The position numbers were made by a program, and so were the translations under genes. Under the pieces are notes generated by a model that made no database searches, was not told the DNA's origin, and saw nothing but the letters and a program-made list of their open reading frames with translations. A DNA stretch of 64,000 nt from Membranipora membranacea (lineage: Eukaryota > Bryozoa > Gymnolaemata > Cheilostomatida > Membraniporidae). Shown piece after piece: positions 46,101-59,324 of the stretch; position 1 is the first letter of the stretch, and the number at the start of each line of letters is the position of its first letter. The stretch covers positions 26,214,025 to 26,278,024 of the forward strand of contig OU612070.1 in assembly GCA_914767715.1 (NCBI GenBank). Direction: 5' to 3'.

Positions 46101-46754
46101 CGCCAGTGGTCTTAAAAATATGTGTGACAGTGAGCAGTTTTGCTGATCAGAGGTGCCTAGTCCTGCCAGAGAGACCGATTCCAGATTTGCAAGAGTAGCA
46201 AAACGCTCACCAATAGAAGTCATGTTGCAAATATCAATCGGATTGTAAGAAAAGTCAAGCTCTCTTACCTCATTGAGTTGGTGGAACACATTTTCGGGAA
46301 TAGATGTAAATCTATTGTGCGGCAGTAGCAGGTGAATTAGGAATTGATCAGGGTGAAAAAGATAATCGGGAAGGGAAGCTATAAGAGTATGTTTGAGTGT
46401 AAAATATGCAAGCACTCCATGTTTGCTGAAGGTGTGAGGTGAAATGGACTTGAAGTTCCCGTACAGTGTTATGTTGTTTAAGAGATGATGCTTGTCAAAC
46501 ATGCCGCTGTTGAGATTAACAGGCAGTCCTGAGTAGTAGATCAGTAAGTACCTAGTGTCGACAGGTAATGTTTGGGGTATCGACTCTGCAGAATCAGAGG
46601 TTTGACAAACGGCTCTTTGTCTGGTACAATGGTTACAGCCTGGAGTTGCACAAAATCCAACGGTACAAAATGTTTCATGTTCATCACAAAGTCTCTGCCA
46701 ACCGGCCACGCTGCTCATCAGGTACGCCAGAAACAATCCCTTCAGGAATAGCAT
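43162..46754 (-). CDS. Toll-like receptor, four coding exons, 941 aa
   Basis: Coding exons 46754-44415, 44125-43963, 43834-43704 and 43353-43162 join with matching phases (0, 1, 0). Residues 1-18 are a signal peptide (MLFLKGLFLAYLMSS). A cysteine-rich N-terminal cap follows (about 23-56), then roughly twenty leucine-rich repeats. One C-terminal cysteine cluster (NPLECSCDTKDFQQW, about 630-681), a membrane helix (687-708, VIVAAAALIAVIF) and a cytoplasmic TIR domain from about 739 follow. TIR box 1 is HDAFISYN. Exon 2 supplies the box 2 region IHDRDSEIG and SRKLIIILSNSYL, exon 3 RILVLVLEEP, and exon 4 VWNQIQKFI (box 3 area). It would sense ligands outside the cell or in endosomes and recruit MyD88-type adaptors. 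A 5' leader intron is likely: acceptor TTGCAG ends at 46781, donor at about 47054. Splitting the TIR over four exons is clear from the sequence. Confidence 0.93.
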
Positions 46755-46779
46755 GATTCTTGTGCTTCCATAGACTGAC

Positions 46780-47110
46780 CCTGCAACAGATATAAGAAAT
46801 TTTAACTAAACTTTATCCTGAACCAAACTGTAGTCATGAACATTGGTAGTAAGAACAACAAAGGAAAAACAGTGAGAATGATTATAGCCTGGCTGAGATT
46901 GACTTAATATAACACTTAGAGATTGACTGAATTACATGCTGTCATACCTCCAGATAAACCAACGGACTATTAACTAGGAGATGTAAACTGATTGTGATTT
47001 CGATCTTTGATTATAGGCAACTAAGCGCTCCAATTTATGAGAACAGTTCCTACCTTTATAATCACGACTTGTGCTGCTCACTTGCAAAGTAAGTTTCATT
47101 TTTATATTAT
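46780..47110 (-). other. Probable 5' leader intron and first exon of the TLR gene
   Basis: CTGTTGCAG ends at 46781 on the minus strand, 27 bases before the start codon. A donor, AAAG before GTAGGAAC, lies at 47054, preceded by a short candidate leader exon. No promoter element was identified. Confidence 0.4.
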
Positions 47111-48184
47111 TGAATACAAGACTCACTTCCTTCTAGCTTTTGTTGTTCTATCTTATACGCTGGCAGGCTATCTTTCCTTTTTACCAGTCAGAAAAGGTCA
47201 AACACTTAAGCTGTGATGTTAAATGTCACTTAAACAGCTAACTGACATCTCATGAACCTTGACAAAAGGTCGAGGTTAGAGGTTATCTCACATTTTCTGT
47301 CATCCTCATCCAGGATGTGAAGAATAATATTATCATTTTATGCATAGATTATAGCATGCTGTATAAACATATCATATGCATATTGAATAACAAAGGCTCA
47401 TATTTCCAGGAGCGGCTTGATAGATTAAGAACGGTGCCTGGACAACTTAAATTGCAAAACCCATGTCAGAATCAGCTGAAAATTCCTGTGCAACAGGTTG
47501 GGGTTAACAGCGTCCCAAGATACCCCAACACCCCAACTGGTGTTTCTCAGATACTTAGCACTCTCCTGACGTGGCAAAGCATAAGCAGCAACAACAACAT
47601 GATGGTAGTTTTGTTTGATGTGACCACAGATATGAATATTCAGTGTAGATAATTCAGTATAGATAAGGGATTTAAGTTCATTAACTTAGCGTTATGTCCT
47701 CACCCTCATTTTCATTGCGCCATCCGTAACGTTAGAAGAATACACTGTGGTAATGCCACCTTACCAACCTTAGTAAACAATTTTTGAGCCAATAATAAAT
47801 TTGTAAGAAATTTATTGGCGGTAAAGGTAGTTGACTGACAACCCCATTGTCTAGATTGCCTTAGTTCCCAGACCTGAGGCTAATGTATCTATCAGCAGCA
47901 GGAGCCTGTAAATCTAGGGATGTGACCCATCCTCATCCTGTTCCTCCTGTGAAGGTCATGTGCTTGTTATGGCTGTTACCCAATGGATGGTAGTATTGAC
48001 TTTTATCCATGTAGTGGATAGCTATCGTTCAGTAGGCACAGAACTAACACCGTTTCACCTTGATGAGCAGTGTGACAAGGAAAGCTCCACACTTGTTTTA
48101 AAACTAATGTTTGGACAATCCAGGCACTCCTCAATGATTGCTTATCACTTGCTACAAGGAAGAGATTTATAAGTTTTCAACTTC

Positions 48185-48310
48185 CTGGGACAGGATGGGA
48201 CGGGACGGGATAAGATGGGATATGATGGGATATGATGGGATATGATGGGATATGATAGGATTATGATGGAATAGGATGGGCTTAGGATGGGATAAGATAG
48301 GCTTAGGATG
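48185..48310. repeat. GGGATATGAT minisatellite
   Basis: About a dozen imperfect 10-base units, GATGGGATAT and GATGGGCTTA variants. Confidence 0.9.
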
Positions 48311-48534
48311 GCTCTTACTTATTATAGAGGGCAGGATATCTAGAAAATTGTGTCCTGTCCAGTATGACTGAACCTCAGCTTTGAGAGATATTATCTATAC
48401 TCCTTATTACTACAATGGTTAATATAAATGACCTCGAAGATCTCGATTGGCAGATGCATAGCAAGCAAAGAGACAGCTGAAGAACAGCGATACGCAGGAT
48501 TCGGTCACCGTCAGAACTGACGGACAGCTAATTG

Positions 48535-48556
48535 AGAATTAATTAATTAATTAATC
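48535..48556. repeat. AATT microsatellite
   Basis: Five AATT units in a row. Confidence 0.9.
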
Positions 48557-49034
48557 TATATATATTTCCATTTCAAGTTTAACAGCTATAGTGATTCGGG
48601 AAAATAATTAGTATTTAATATAAAGTTCAATCCCACGTTATACATCTGACCCACCTGGTAATCTGGTCACTGGCTAAACTTGTGCATTCTCTTTCGTAAT
48701 TTCCGTGCCATGTTGGCGCCTCTGTATCATCAGAGCTGAAGTATCAAATAATTTGTATTAGTCATAGACGATCAGTCCATTTAATGAATGAACATATTTT
48801 TGTGATGGTAACTGTGTAACTGTGTAATCATTTGAGGTTGAGAGCATCAACATAATAAAACAAAATAATTAAGTTATAGATTTAGGTTTCACAGTGCAGT
48901 ATATCAAAAATTTGTTGGATAAGATTTTTTTCGACAGACAACTTGTACAATCATGAGATGAATTTGATAAATTTGAAGTAATAAACAGTTGAGCAGTGTG
49001 GTAACATATTTCTGGAACAGTAAAAGTTGACCTG

Positions 49035-49135
49035 CGTGAAGTACTCAGGCTATTGAGTGTAGTACCCAGGTTGTTGAGTGAAGTACTCAGGCTATTGAGT
49101 TTAGTACTCAGGCTATTGAGTGAAGTACCCGGGCT
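49035..49135. repeat. 21-bp tandem repeat
   Basis: Nearly five copies of a 21-base unit (GAAGTACTCAGGCTATTGAGT). On the minus strand it stays open and would read LNSLSTS seven-residue repeats within the open frame 49156-48869. With no other coding evidence, a non-coding minisatellite is the simpler reading. Confidence 0.88.
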
Positions 49136-50289
49136 ATCATGAAATATTAGATTCAAAATAGGACTGTTATCTTAAGAATAACAAAATATTATTTTGGTGA
49201 AAAACAATATCTACCTAATAACAATGACAGAGACATGCATACTGATACTCTCATACCTCATGCCTAGATTGGAGTAAGCTCCCCTTATAAATTTTGTAAT
49301 CTGTTGTCATGATTCTGAATTTATTCACATTATATTTAGTGACATTAAAACACATGAGTTACAACTCCAATGAATAATAGAGCCTACGATAGAATAGAAT
49401 ATAATTATCCCACCAACTCAAACAAGACTTACAGACACCTGATTTACGCCTTGTTGTGTACTGCACAGTCAAACCCTTTCTGTCATTTCATGTCATGTCA
49501 AGAATTCAACACATAGAGTTGTTCTCTCTCATGGATTAAGGAGATAAGTCAAAATAGCACAAATAAATTCCCTTCCAAGTTGGGTAACATAAAAGACAGC
49601 ATAAAAACATGACTACACACTGGTACAAGCCGGCGGTAGTGCGATTAACCATGAGCACATAGACACCAAAATGTGACAGTCCAGCTGGTTAGCAGCGATT
49701 CAGATGTATGTTGAGGGCGGGTTAATGTATGTATGTAAAAGAGACTACTAATCTCCATAGACAAGTGTAACATACAAACATGATAAGATGTTACCATAAC
49801 CATCTGCCAAAATTGCTCAAATCTCAAGCGTATTGCTCAGATATGCTTAGTGGATGATCTGAGAAGGAGTAGGCCTTATTGGAAGACCCTAAAAGAGTAC
49901 CAGCCAAGTGAAATACCCCCCCCCTCACACACAGACCCCCCCCCTCACATCCAGGATCTTATTGGGTATAATTTCCATGATGTACATCTGATGCTAAAGA
50001 TTGATCGTCAATCGATGCTAAAATAAAGGCGCACTACTTAATCCAAGACACATGTCAACAGCTATATGTCCCAACGCTTACAAACAAATACCAAGTAGCT
50101 TGATGCACATTAAACTATGTCACACAAAAAATATTTCTGAGGGTGATCGTGACACACAATACACATCGGAAGGCTCGTTGATTAGGATCTTACGGAAATA
50201 GGAAAAATAAGTTTTATTTTTACCTGTATTAAAACACGAATATTATTATGTGAATTTCAAAGTTGACTTCATTTTGTTCACACAACTGC

Positions 50290-50500
50290 ATTTGTATATT
50301 TCTTCGTGGTATATATTGCAGAAACTTTCAAGAGTAGGCTATGCAGATCACCATGACTGCTGAGAAAAACTATTTCATCAGCATAAACATAAGAAAAAGA
50401 TTTTGGTGGCAATTTTAATAGAGCATTAATGTTCACTATAAACAATGTTTGGGGGTAACACCGATATTTTATTGGGATGGGAATGGGATCATAGATTGTC
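50290..50500 (-). pseudogene. Non-LTR reverse transcriptase relic
   Basis: The minus strand reads TLFIVNINALLKLP, then FSYVYADEIVFLSSHGD, the RT palm with a YADD box changed to YADE. About 60 recognisable codons remain. It is dead because the second catalytic aspartate is lost and nothing continues on either side. Confidence 0.65.
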
Positions 50501-51467
50501 AACAGTAAAAGAGCTTCGTAGCGATTCATTTTAATTGTAACCTGCGATCATGTTAAAACAATGCATGGAAATCATGCTTGTTTGAGTAGGAATTAACTTG
50601 CTTCTACATCAAATAAACAAGAGTAAAATGTGACATCAAATGTGAATACAGGTACATACATAGAAATCAAATGCATCTGTTATCCGGAAAAGTACTTACA
50701 AGTTATTGATCCAATATGCATTCGATAATCCGCATCCACAATAATAGTATGTTGATAAAGGTACAGTTTTACGTCTATAAAAACTCCCACTTTTAAATAG
50801 ACGGAGTGATGGCAGGCTAAACTAACAATATCGCCATCTGAGCCAACACTGATTTAACTAAGGAAAATTGTACAAGAAAGTATTAGTCACAAATAGCTAG
50901 AAATAACAGAAAGCTGTACTCTTGGTTAAAAAAAAGAAAGCAGGATAATTAAGTGTCACTGTGAACAAATTTCTATATTCATCAATACAGTTATTATCGT
51001 TCATGCTGGTCAGGGCCATGATAAGGAGAATCCTTCAAATTTTACAAACTGTTTTCTGTTCAAGACAGCGACAAACCTGTAAAATGCATAGGTTCAAGTT
51101 TACGGCCTAAAACTGTGTGATCTTCAGTTAAAAGGCTTTGAGCAAATCTAGAAACCGAGCAATAACGAGTTGATTTGCGTTTTTCGTGAGATGTCAGTCA
51201 TGATTTTGTCGGAAGAAATGGAACAAAAATGCCCTTTTCTGAATCCTGACTGTAGATTGTGGACAAAATTGTTTTTGGACACAAAGCTGCTAAGTTCAGT
51301 TTTAACTCAAAATACTTTTGACAATATTGGTGAGATGGATATAGGTCAATAACATGAAGGATCGTGGATGTCTCCTCCTATATGTAGGGGTAACTCTGGC
51401 TACTTTCCAGGCATATGGGGACTCAGCATCACTCAGACTACGGTTGATAATTTCACACTGTATATAT

Positions 51468-51600
51468 GCTTGTTACTGAAACAAAATCGCAGAAGAGAGT
51501 TTGGAATTGAAATTATTAAAATTTTATAATATAATATTTATTTATCATGCAAATTACATCATTAGGCATCAAATATATAAATATAACTTCTGTGGCTTTT
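51468..51600 (+). repeat. Dispersed repeat, partner of 40645-40790
   Basis: Diverged second copy, beginning CTTGTTACTGAAACAAAATCGC. Confidence 0.55.
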
Positions 51601-52003
51601 TGCTACTTTAAAGTCTTCATTCGATAATATTTCAAGCTTCCAAGTTTACCTTTGACCCTCTTTCCTTATTTCTGGTTAAAAAACTCGACTCTGTTGAAAA
51701 ACAGAGTCACGACCAAACTGTCGTTCTTAGAAGAAGAGTTATCCCAGCTTAACGATTCTCAGATTATTTTGAATTAGGGGTTGATTTCATTGAAAACAGA
51801 TGTCTAGGGTGAAAAAAAGCCCTTCGAGATTCAAAAGACCATTTTAATACATTTATTTGTAATCAGTATGTTATCAAGAGTATCATCTATAATAAGCTAT
51901 AAATAAATAAACAATCTAATCAACCTATATAGTCATCTATCATGATTGCATCACATAAAATCAGTAATCATAATCAATATCATCAATCTTCTGCTGCTCA
52001 TGT

Positions 52004-55000
52004 TTAAATCAAGCTCAGTTTTAAGCAAGATCCAGTTTTATGGCCTCTCTTAGTGACCTCAGAGTTATAAGGTGATTTGATAAACCGAGGGTAACAATCA
52101 CTCTTCAGCAGATTAAATATGTGCTCCTGCAATGGAAGTAAAAGGAAAACTGCTAAGTACTTGTCTAGGTGAAATCATCAATAATACATTTGATAGCGAA
52201 TATATAGGAACGAAGAGATTTCCTGCAATGAAGTAAACTTATGCTCGCCGCATGAGGTGATGAACGTTATGCAAACCCATTGCTACATCACAGGAGCATA
52301 AAATTGATGAGAAAAGAACTGTGTTGTATTGATAACTTGTGCGAGATGATATTTTTTGACAAATGGGATTGATCTCGCCATTGTGATATAAAAATATCAA
52401 TGGAATCAGGACAGCACAAAACTATTTGAGTGCGCCAACTGCCTTATTATCGATATAAGTTGCCAGTGTTTCGGGAGTGAATTAGAAATTATGCTGAATA
52501 GCAAGGCAAAATGGGAAGCTTTTATAACATCAATGGTCACGTGACCAATTCTCTGAGCCTCCTCAACACTGTGCTTAAACCACTGCTGACACAGCTTTTT
52601 ATTAGTGTTGCATCTCAGCTAGATTTTAAAGGCACCTGATTGGTAAACAACAACATTAGTCATCACTAATGGTGGATGGCTGGGGAAGAAGATACTCCCT
52701 ACATTTGAGAGCTCATATAAATCCATTCAAAGCTACTGGCTAGATGTTTTGATGCTACAACTCTCTATTTAAACTTTTGACTGGTGACTATGCTGGGCAA
52801 AGCCCAGCTGTGGCAGCAGTGGTTTAAAATAACTAGTTTTGACATTAACAAGGCTATGAAGGTAACATACCTCAGCTGAATCGTATGTGTATCTATCGGG
52901 TTTGGTGTCGATGCTTTCCTTGATAGACGCTAGAATCGATGCATCGACATTAACTGCCTGATGTGACTCCTCGGTGAAGTACAACCTGTAAAATATGAAC
53001 ACTGGCAAAATTGGAACTCAATGTTAATACCTAACTAGTCAATACAGCTTTATTCTTACTTGTAGATCTCTTGTTGGTAATGTCATGAAATTTTTATGAC
53101 TTGACGTACCTTAATTAAAAATCATACTATTAAAATTTTTTATTAATTTATGAAAATATATTATAATTTTGAATTGAATATTGTCTATGTCACTCATATA
53201 GAACATTATTAATTTTGACTCCTACATACCATGCAAGCATAAGTATACTCTTATTTCCTGTATTTAAGTATAGTGTTCTTTTGACAGCAATCCAACAACA
53301 TTGATCCTATTCTAGCTCTGTTGAGTCAAGTTTGATTTCGGCACAATAAAATTCAAGCCTTATGTGTTACTTGTACGTAGAGATTTGGCAGGTTTTTGTA
53401 TAACCTTAAGAAACACACTCACATGAAAAGCTCTGTCACCTTTATTCTAACCAACCTCTCTTTACTGTCTTTTAGGTCTTTCACTGCCATTAGAAAGCTG
53501 TAATATACCATGATGAAAATTGTAAGTCGTTTTTTGTTATTTTGTCTCTCTTTATAGGAAGTATTCGAGAACTTTCGGACATCTTGGCACTGTTTAATTT
53601 CAAGATCAAGATCAAATCCCTAAGCCATATTTTCAATTGCTCATGAAAACCGATATAGTCTTCGAGGAATTCAGTGAGATTGAATAAAACACTGATTAAT
53701 GAGGCAATGATAATGATCATCTGTAATATTTCTATTTCTAGATAGCTATGGCACCGCTATACTACTTGTGAATTATCCCACCACTTGATAAGAACAAATC
53801 TTTGAATCAAATTTAGACGTTTTGCCAAACATGCTTGTGCCAGACATGTATGATGATATCAGGGTTTTGCTGGTCTGTTTTAAAGTTAAAGGGCTAAACT
53901 CACTCAATGTTCTCCGACGACACTTCATCTTGAAGAAACAATCTAAATTTGCATCGCCCATCAGGATCTTTCAGCAGATTCTCCATGGATAAACTCCATT
54001 TAGCACATCTGGCTTTCAATGAGGCTTCTCCTGGAAGTCTGTTGTTCAGCACCTGACCTTGACTTTCATGCACCTAACAGACAAAACTGATAGAACATGA
54101 TATCAAGTATAAATTGCATGATGCTAGAGCCACCATTAAAGGAGTTGTCCCTTCTCTTGTCAGGGGGGATAAATCAGTCGAGTTATCATCCGTTGAGCAA
54201 ATTCCTTTTCTAACTCAGAGAATATTAATGTCCCTGAGAGAATTCCTCTCACAGAATTGTTACAAAACAATATAAAGTTTGGACCAGAAGTACCCAGCAT
54301 GAATGCAGCACAGCTAACATTATAAATACTTCCAGTACAATGCAGTATGAGGACTTATCAACTAATGGAACTCACCCACGAGTTCATGGTAAAGTCTTGG
54401 TTTATAAATGGGTCAAATTGTGCATAATCTTCGGTGTACTTCATCAGCCTAAACATAAAATGAGAGTAAGATTGAACAGGCGATTTAGCTGGTGATCAGT
54501 AGCTATAAGTATCAGACTAATGAACTACAGGTTAGTTATAAAATCAAGTCCATTCATTTCATACTTTAAATGATCTTCCAGATTATATCTCACATCAAAT
54601 AATCAATAACATCTTTGTGACTTTTTTCTTTTCATTTTTTTTTGGTATTCTGTAAGTCATTCTCAACGAATGAGTTTTTTCCATGATAAAGTTCATATAT
54701 ATATATATATGTGCATATGTGTTGCCAATTCCAAACTATGCCCTTTTTACTCTTGACTGGTGAACAACATCAAAAATTAATTACATAATTACTTACGCTT
54801 TGCAAACTTTGGATACTTTGACATTCTGCCTGTGAATTTGTTTTCTCATGAATTTGATAGTCCCAAGCAGAACATCGATGTAGTCTCCGGTCACCTTCGG
54901 ACAAGCTCTGATGCACTACAAAATAAAGAAGGTGTTTAAAAACATACTTGATCTTACAGCTTTGGTTAAATTGATGATCCAAAATTTTTGATCATCAAAT

Positions 55001-58000
55001 TTAAAGCATACCTAGAAGGGTATTCTTATGTATCTCATTTCAATCTCTAGTTTCTATTCTATCATGTACGCAGGCTTATTATTGAGGAAGTTATGGTCAC
55101 TCGAACTTGCAAGTTGAATGTTGTTAATCAGTATTAGGAATCAGCCGAAGTTAACCGTACTACCTCACGGCATGTCATACCTATCATAAACATCTTAAAC
55201 TTATTATATATACTAATGAATATTAAATTATGAAAGTTGCTCATGATTAAATGTAATGTAATGTTGAGAATGAGATGTGATACAGAACAGTATCCTCCCT
55301 AATCATGCTTTTAACCTGTTTCTTGTTGATCAAGATCTGATAACTTAGGGCCATGAAACTTTTTTTGGATGGGATGTAACTAATTGGGAGTTGTAATTCA
55401 GAATTATCAAACCCTGGCAATAATATTGGTAGATTGGAAAAAATTAGGGATAAATCAAATTGAAGTGAAATTGTACATACACACATCATCATTAAGTGCA
55501 TCGCATTTACATCCTAATTTTGGTCTGAAAATCATAATTTACCTCTAACTCTAACTAATTTGATGAGCTCAAATTGTAAAATTTGTAAAATAGCATGAAA
55601 TACAGTGCACTCCACTTAATTCAAACCACTTTGGTCCTAATTAAGCAGAGTTTGAATTATGTGACAATAGAATGTGTGGAAATTCGGCTGACAGGACCAG
55701 AGTTTCAATTGACAGAATAAACAAGAGTTCTGAATTAAGTCTGAATTAAGAGGATTACACTGTAGACATATGAGACATTAGCACTCACCCGAGGTGGAGC
55801 TTTGCCAATAATAGCAGTCTTTAGAACTTGCCTCAAATCTAATTCAACTCCAGTAACTACACCTGCCTAGGGAAAGAAGCACAGAGAAAGTTTGATTGAC
55901 TGATTATTTTTTCTTGTTTGCTTGTCAATCCCAAACAGAGAAAAATTGCATGTTGTATATTTTGGTATCACCATATTTTCTAGGCTTTTGAGATGCTCTC
56001 CATTGTATGACCTATTTATATTAGAGCTGTAGTTCTTTGGATGTTTACAGATAACATTGTAGATATGATTATCCATTGAGCATTGAGAGTAAGAGTTAAG
56101 CTGTCGCTACACATGCCGTATTTTCCAAAGTATTGGGGCACTTATAGTATGGCCAGATGCAAAAGATAGTTGGGTTAAAACTGCCAGATGCCCCAGTTGG
56201 GCTAACAAACATGTTCGCTCTATCCATAGTACGGCCAGCAAAGCTTGACATATTCCTTTGTTATTTGTGAAGGAGGCGTGGCTTAATTAGATTACTAAAT
56301 AATTAATTGGTTTAATCAATTCAAGTGGAAAGATAGGAAGGCAAAGCAGACCCAAATTTTTATTGTTTTTGAAAGGAATAGGCCTAGCTTTTTATATGCC
56401 TTCCTAGCACCTTGACCTAGCCGTAGCCTATCTAAAAGTTTTAAATTCCTATGGAAAGTATGGCGCGTGGGCTGTCTGGGATGAGATATGATGCACTTAC
56501 AGGTGGACGATGTAATCTCCAAAATGCTCTCTCCTGACTGCTCAGTATTTTACGATGCACCTTTTCTCTTTTTCTTTCTACTCTGTGAACAATAAGAGTA
56601 AATAAAATTGATAACAAACTTCAAGCATTTTGATTACAAGTGCCAATACTTAGTTCGATATAAGGTAATGGCTTTTTTATAGAAAACAAAAATTCAGATG
56701 TTGGAGAGACCAGCCCAGCAATGCCTACGAGCAAATCATTCAATCAAGTAACCCTAAAGAGGCTAGAGTGTTTTCGCATTTGATTAAATTTCAATCAGCT
56801 TTTTATCCTCATTTGCATGCATAATTATTAATTTGGCTAATAATAAAACAACCTGTGATTGCCGTGCCTTGGTATGTTGTTCAGCCTACCTGTATTCGCT
56901 GTCAGCTTGGCTCTTGATACAGGTCCATTGACCTTCAAACAACCTTTTGAATTTGTGGAGAGTTTTTACTTCATCATCTTCCAAGTTTCCCCCGGAATGT
57001 AGTCGTCTTTTCACCAGGTAAATGGCTGAAGAAGTGAGATATAAATGTATCTATGGATGGTCAAGCAAGCTTTATCCAATTTTTTTATTTTAGGATATTG
57101 ATGGTTTAGTGTATTTGTACTCAAATTTAGTGTATATGTTTAGTGTAAATGGTATTAAGTGTTTATATGGTATTTAGTATTTATTAGTATATGGTATTTA
57201 GTGTTTAGTATGTATATGGTATTTAGTATATATGGTTTAATGTATATGTACTCAAGTTTAGTGTAAATGTACTCAAAATGAGACTCAAATTAAAATTAAA
57301 CTCAATTTGAGAGGCAGGATTCAAGGTCTGCATGACCCTAAGATTCTGGGCTAAAAGCATTGATATAAAACCAGAAATTCTGAGCTTTTGAGCCGTAGAC
57401 ATTATGTGGATATAAGCTCAATCAAGTCTAAACTCAAACGTATATGGAAGCCTTATTTTGCATGGAATTTGGATGTGGAAGCCTGATACTTTTACAACAA
57501 CAGCAATGACTGTCGATGATGCTATTTTGATATCTTGATTGAAGATTTATTATAGTTGGCTAGATCTAAACAATTAAAGTTGTCAAACACTCCATTAACC
57601 TTTCAATGGTTTTAATTATGATAAATATCATATTCATGGATTTTATCCAACCAGGGTGATTATCTAATGAAGCAATCAATATGTATTGTACTTCCCTTTT
57701 GACTTTTATATTCTGACTTGCAGTTCGGACGATTTTTGGTAATTCATAGTATTTCCATCCAGTGCAACTGAATTAATCACTAGTCAAATTCTTTCCGCAC
57801 AAATTTTACACAAACAAAGATCTATCTATAAGTATATACATCGGATGTCGAGGGGATGATTAGAACATCTGCTCTTAGCATCAGATTAATGAAGTGTTTT
57901 AAGCCACTGTATTTAGCTTTCTAGGGGAGGCAGTGCCTCCCTGCCTCCCCTAGAACTACGGGCCTGCCTCATGTTAGGATCTCAACATTATCTTGTTTGA

Positions 58001-59324
58001 CAACAGACATCATCATATCCACTAAGTAATCAGGTATATCAGTGGACTCACCATAGTCGATATCATCAGGGCCCTTCATCTCACTAATCCAGTATCTCCT
58101 CGACTGAATTCTATAGAGAGTTTTATCGTTCCTCATTGTGATGAAGTCATGCTCTGCTGGATAAAGATAGCTGTAGCGAGAGATTAAGGCGTTATAATAA
58201 ATGGATCTGTCTTCATTAACTCTTAGAAGGAATGTCGCTGAATAAATTAAAGGAGCGGGCTTTTTTAGTCTGCATCTGTAATGCCAGAGAATCAAGCATC
58301 AAACTGCCTACATAGATCAGTCACTAAGTTAATCCTAGCTTCATTCATTTCCAGACACACAAAAAATATGAAGCATATACTATCTCTACTGAAACAACAA
58401 ATCAATCATGTGCTTTTATAGTAATGAGGTCCAAAGCATTTTAAATACCACCAATAATTTTGCACTATTTACCTACAACAGCCATGACAGCCAGATTAGT
58501 ATGGATATTTGAATCATGACCAAGACATAATGAGGTTGAACTGAAAAATTGACAAGCTATTGCATTTAAACTGACCCATAAATAGCAAGAATAAAGGCAA
58601 GATGAAGCGCTTCCTGTATATCATCTACTCCTCGTACATTTAAGCGTAGCCAGGTGGTTATATCACATCCTGAAGAAGAGTTATGGCCTTAACTTTTTGT
58701 GTACATTAGCCGAAATAACATTACAGTAACAATCGACATAGAGAAAGGCCATGGTTCTTGCCTGCATGGGTAAAGGGTAAGGATGCCATCATCTTTCTTC
58801 TAGAGAGGGTAGCTCTCCACTGCATCACAGAAGTGATCAGCTCACTGCACCCCGAACACACTTCATGAGAGTATTTGTTTTGATTCAAGTACGACGTCCG
58901 ATTTGATCAATTACCCAAGTAATTGTCCAACCGAGTAGGAAGACAATGCAGTGTCATTGCGATGGAATCATTGGTCAGTTGTGATTGATTCATCAGAGAT
59001 CAAATGGCATGGAGGACTTTGAACATACATCTTACATACCTGTCACAACGCCGTGTACCTTGGTGAGAAAGCCTTGTATAGTACGTATATCCACTCCGGA
59101 TATTGGTTTGAGCATTCTCTCTACTATATGCTCAGCCTATAAAATAAGTTTCAACAATTTGAAATTAGGTTTAAAAGAATCTTATAGGCTTGAATCCCAG
59201 ACATGACTTTAGTGATCTATTGTGAGTATTTATACATGCTGGTCACGAAACATATTCACACCTTTGTTTTGCAAAAAAGTAGTCCTACCTTTTGTATCCA
59301 CGGTGAATGAGCCAAAGTACCCAT
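52004..59324 (-). CDS. RGS7: R7-family regulator of G-protein signalling, 13 exons, 438 aa
   Basis: Coding exons on the minus strand: 59324-59289, 59136-59040, 58669-58576, 58170-58052, 57025-56890, 56582-56501, 55866-55789, 54915-54797, 54448-54376, 54073-53904, 53497-53423, 52985-52871, 52126-52004. All phases match and the sum is 1317 bases. Order of parts: DEP domain (about 14-115; VDIRTIQGFLTKVHGVVTG, QEALHLAFILAIYGYLYP, DYAIYLVKRRL), the DHEX linker helices with SQERAFWRLHRPP (about 180-188), the G-gamma-like domain (about 215-280; IKFMRKQIHRQNVKVSKV, then YAQFDPFINQ and NSW), and the RGS domain (about 300-418; WSLSMENLLKDPDG, FLQDEVSSENI, FLMAVKDLK, YTYDSAE, LLKSDCYPRF). This architecture is unique to R7 RGS proteins, which bind G-beta-5 and speed GTP hydrolysis by G-alpha-i/o. 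RGS6 and RGS7 fit best. The start MGTLAHSPW is the only ATG in frame. Confidence 0.95.
54694..54718. repeat. AT/GT microsatellite in an RGS intron
   Basis: Seven AT repeats followed by GTGCATATGTGT. Confidence 0.85.
55603..55762. mobile_element. Pogo/Tigger-like MITE in an RGS intron
   Basis: A 160-bp element flanked by TA (55601-55602 and 55763-55764). Left end CAGTGCACTCCACTTAATTC; right end, reverse complemented, CAGTGTAATCCTCTTAATTC. TA target sites and CAGT-starting inverted ends with CTTAATTC are typical of the pogo/Tigger branch of Tc1-mariner. No transposase fits in the space. Confidence 0.85.
57105..57270. repeat. TTTAGTGTATATGG degenerate tandem repeat
   Basis: Ten or so imperfect words TTTAGTRTATATGGTA in an RGS intron. 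Confidence 0.75.

Larger units (their letters stand above)
47111..52003. other. Intergenic gap between TLR and RGS genes
   Basis: A plus open stretch, 47408-47652, starts after TTTCCAG and reads ERLDRLRTVPGQLKLQN; it is unassigned. A further plus open frame at 47960-48172 has no signature. Microsatellites and an RT relic are listed separately. An AATAAA on the minus strand at 51852-51857 could end the RGS transcript. Confidence 0.4.

Noticed and set aside
48000-48175. Transposase fragment on the plus strand
   Set aside because: A few words suggested a DDE-type enzyme, but no ordered motifs could be followed.
49030-49156. Heptapeptide repeat protein (LNSLSTS)n
   Set aside because: It is explained by a 21-bp minisatellite that happens to be a multiple of three, with no other coding support.
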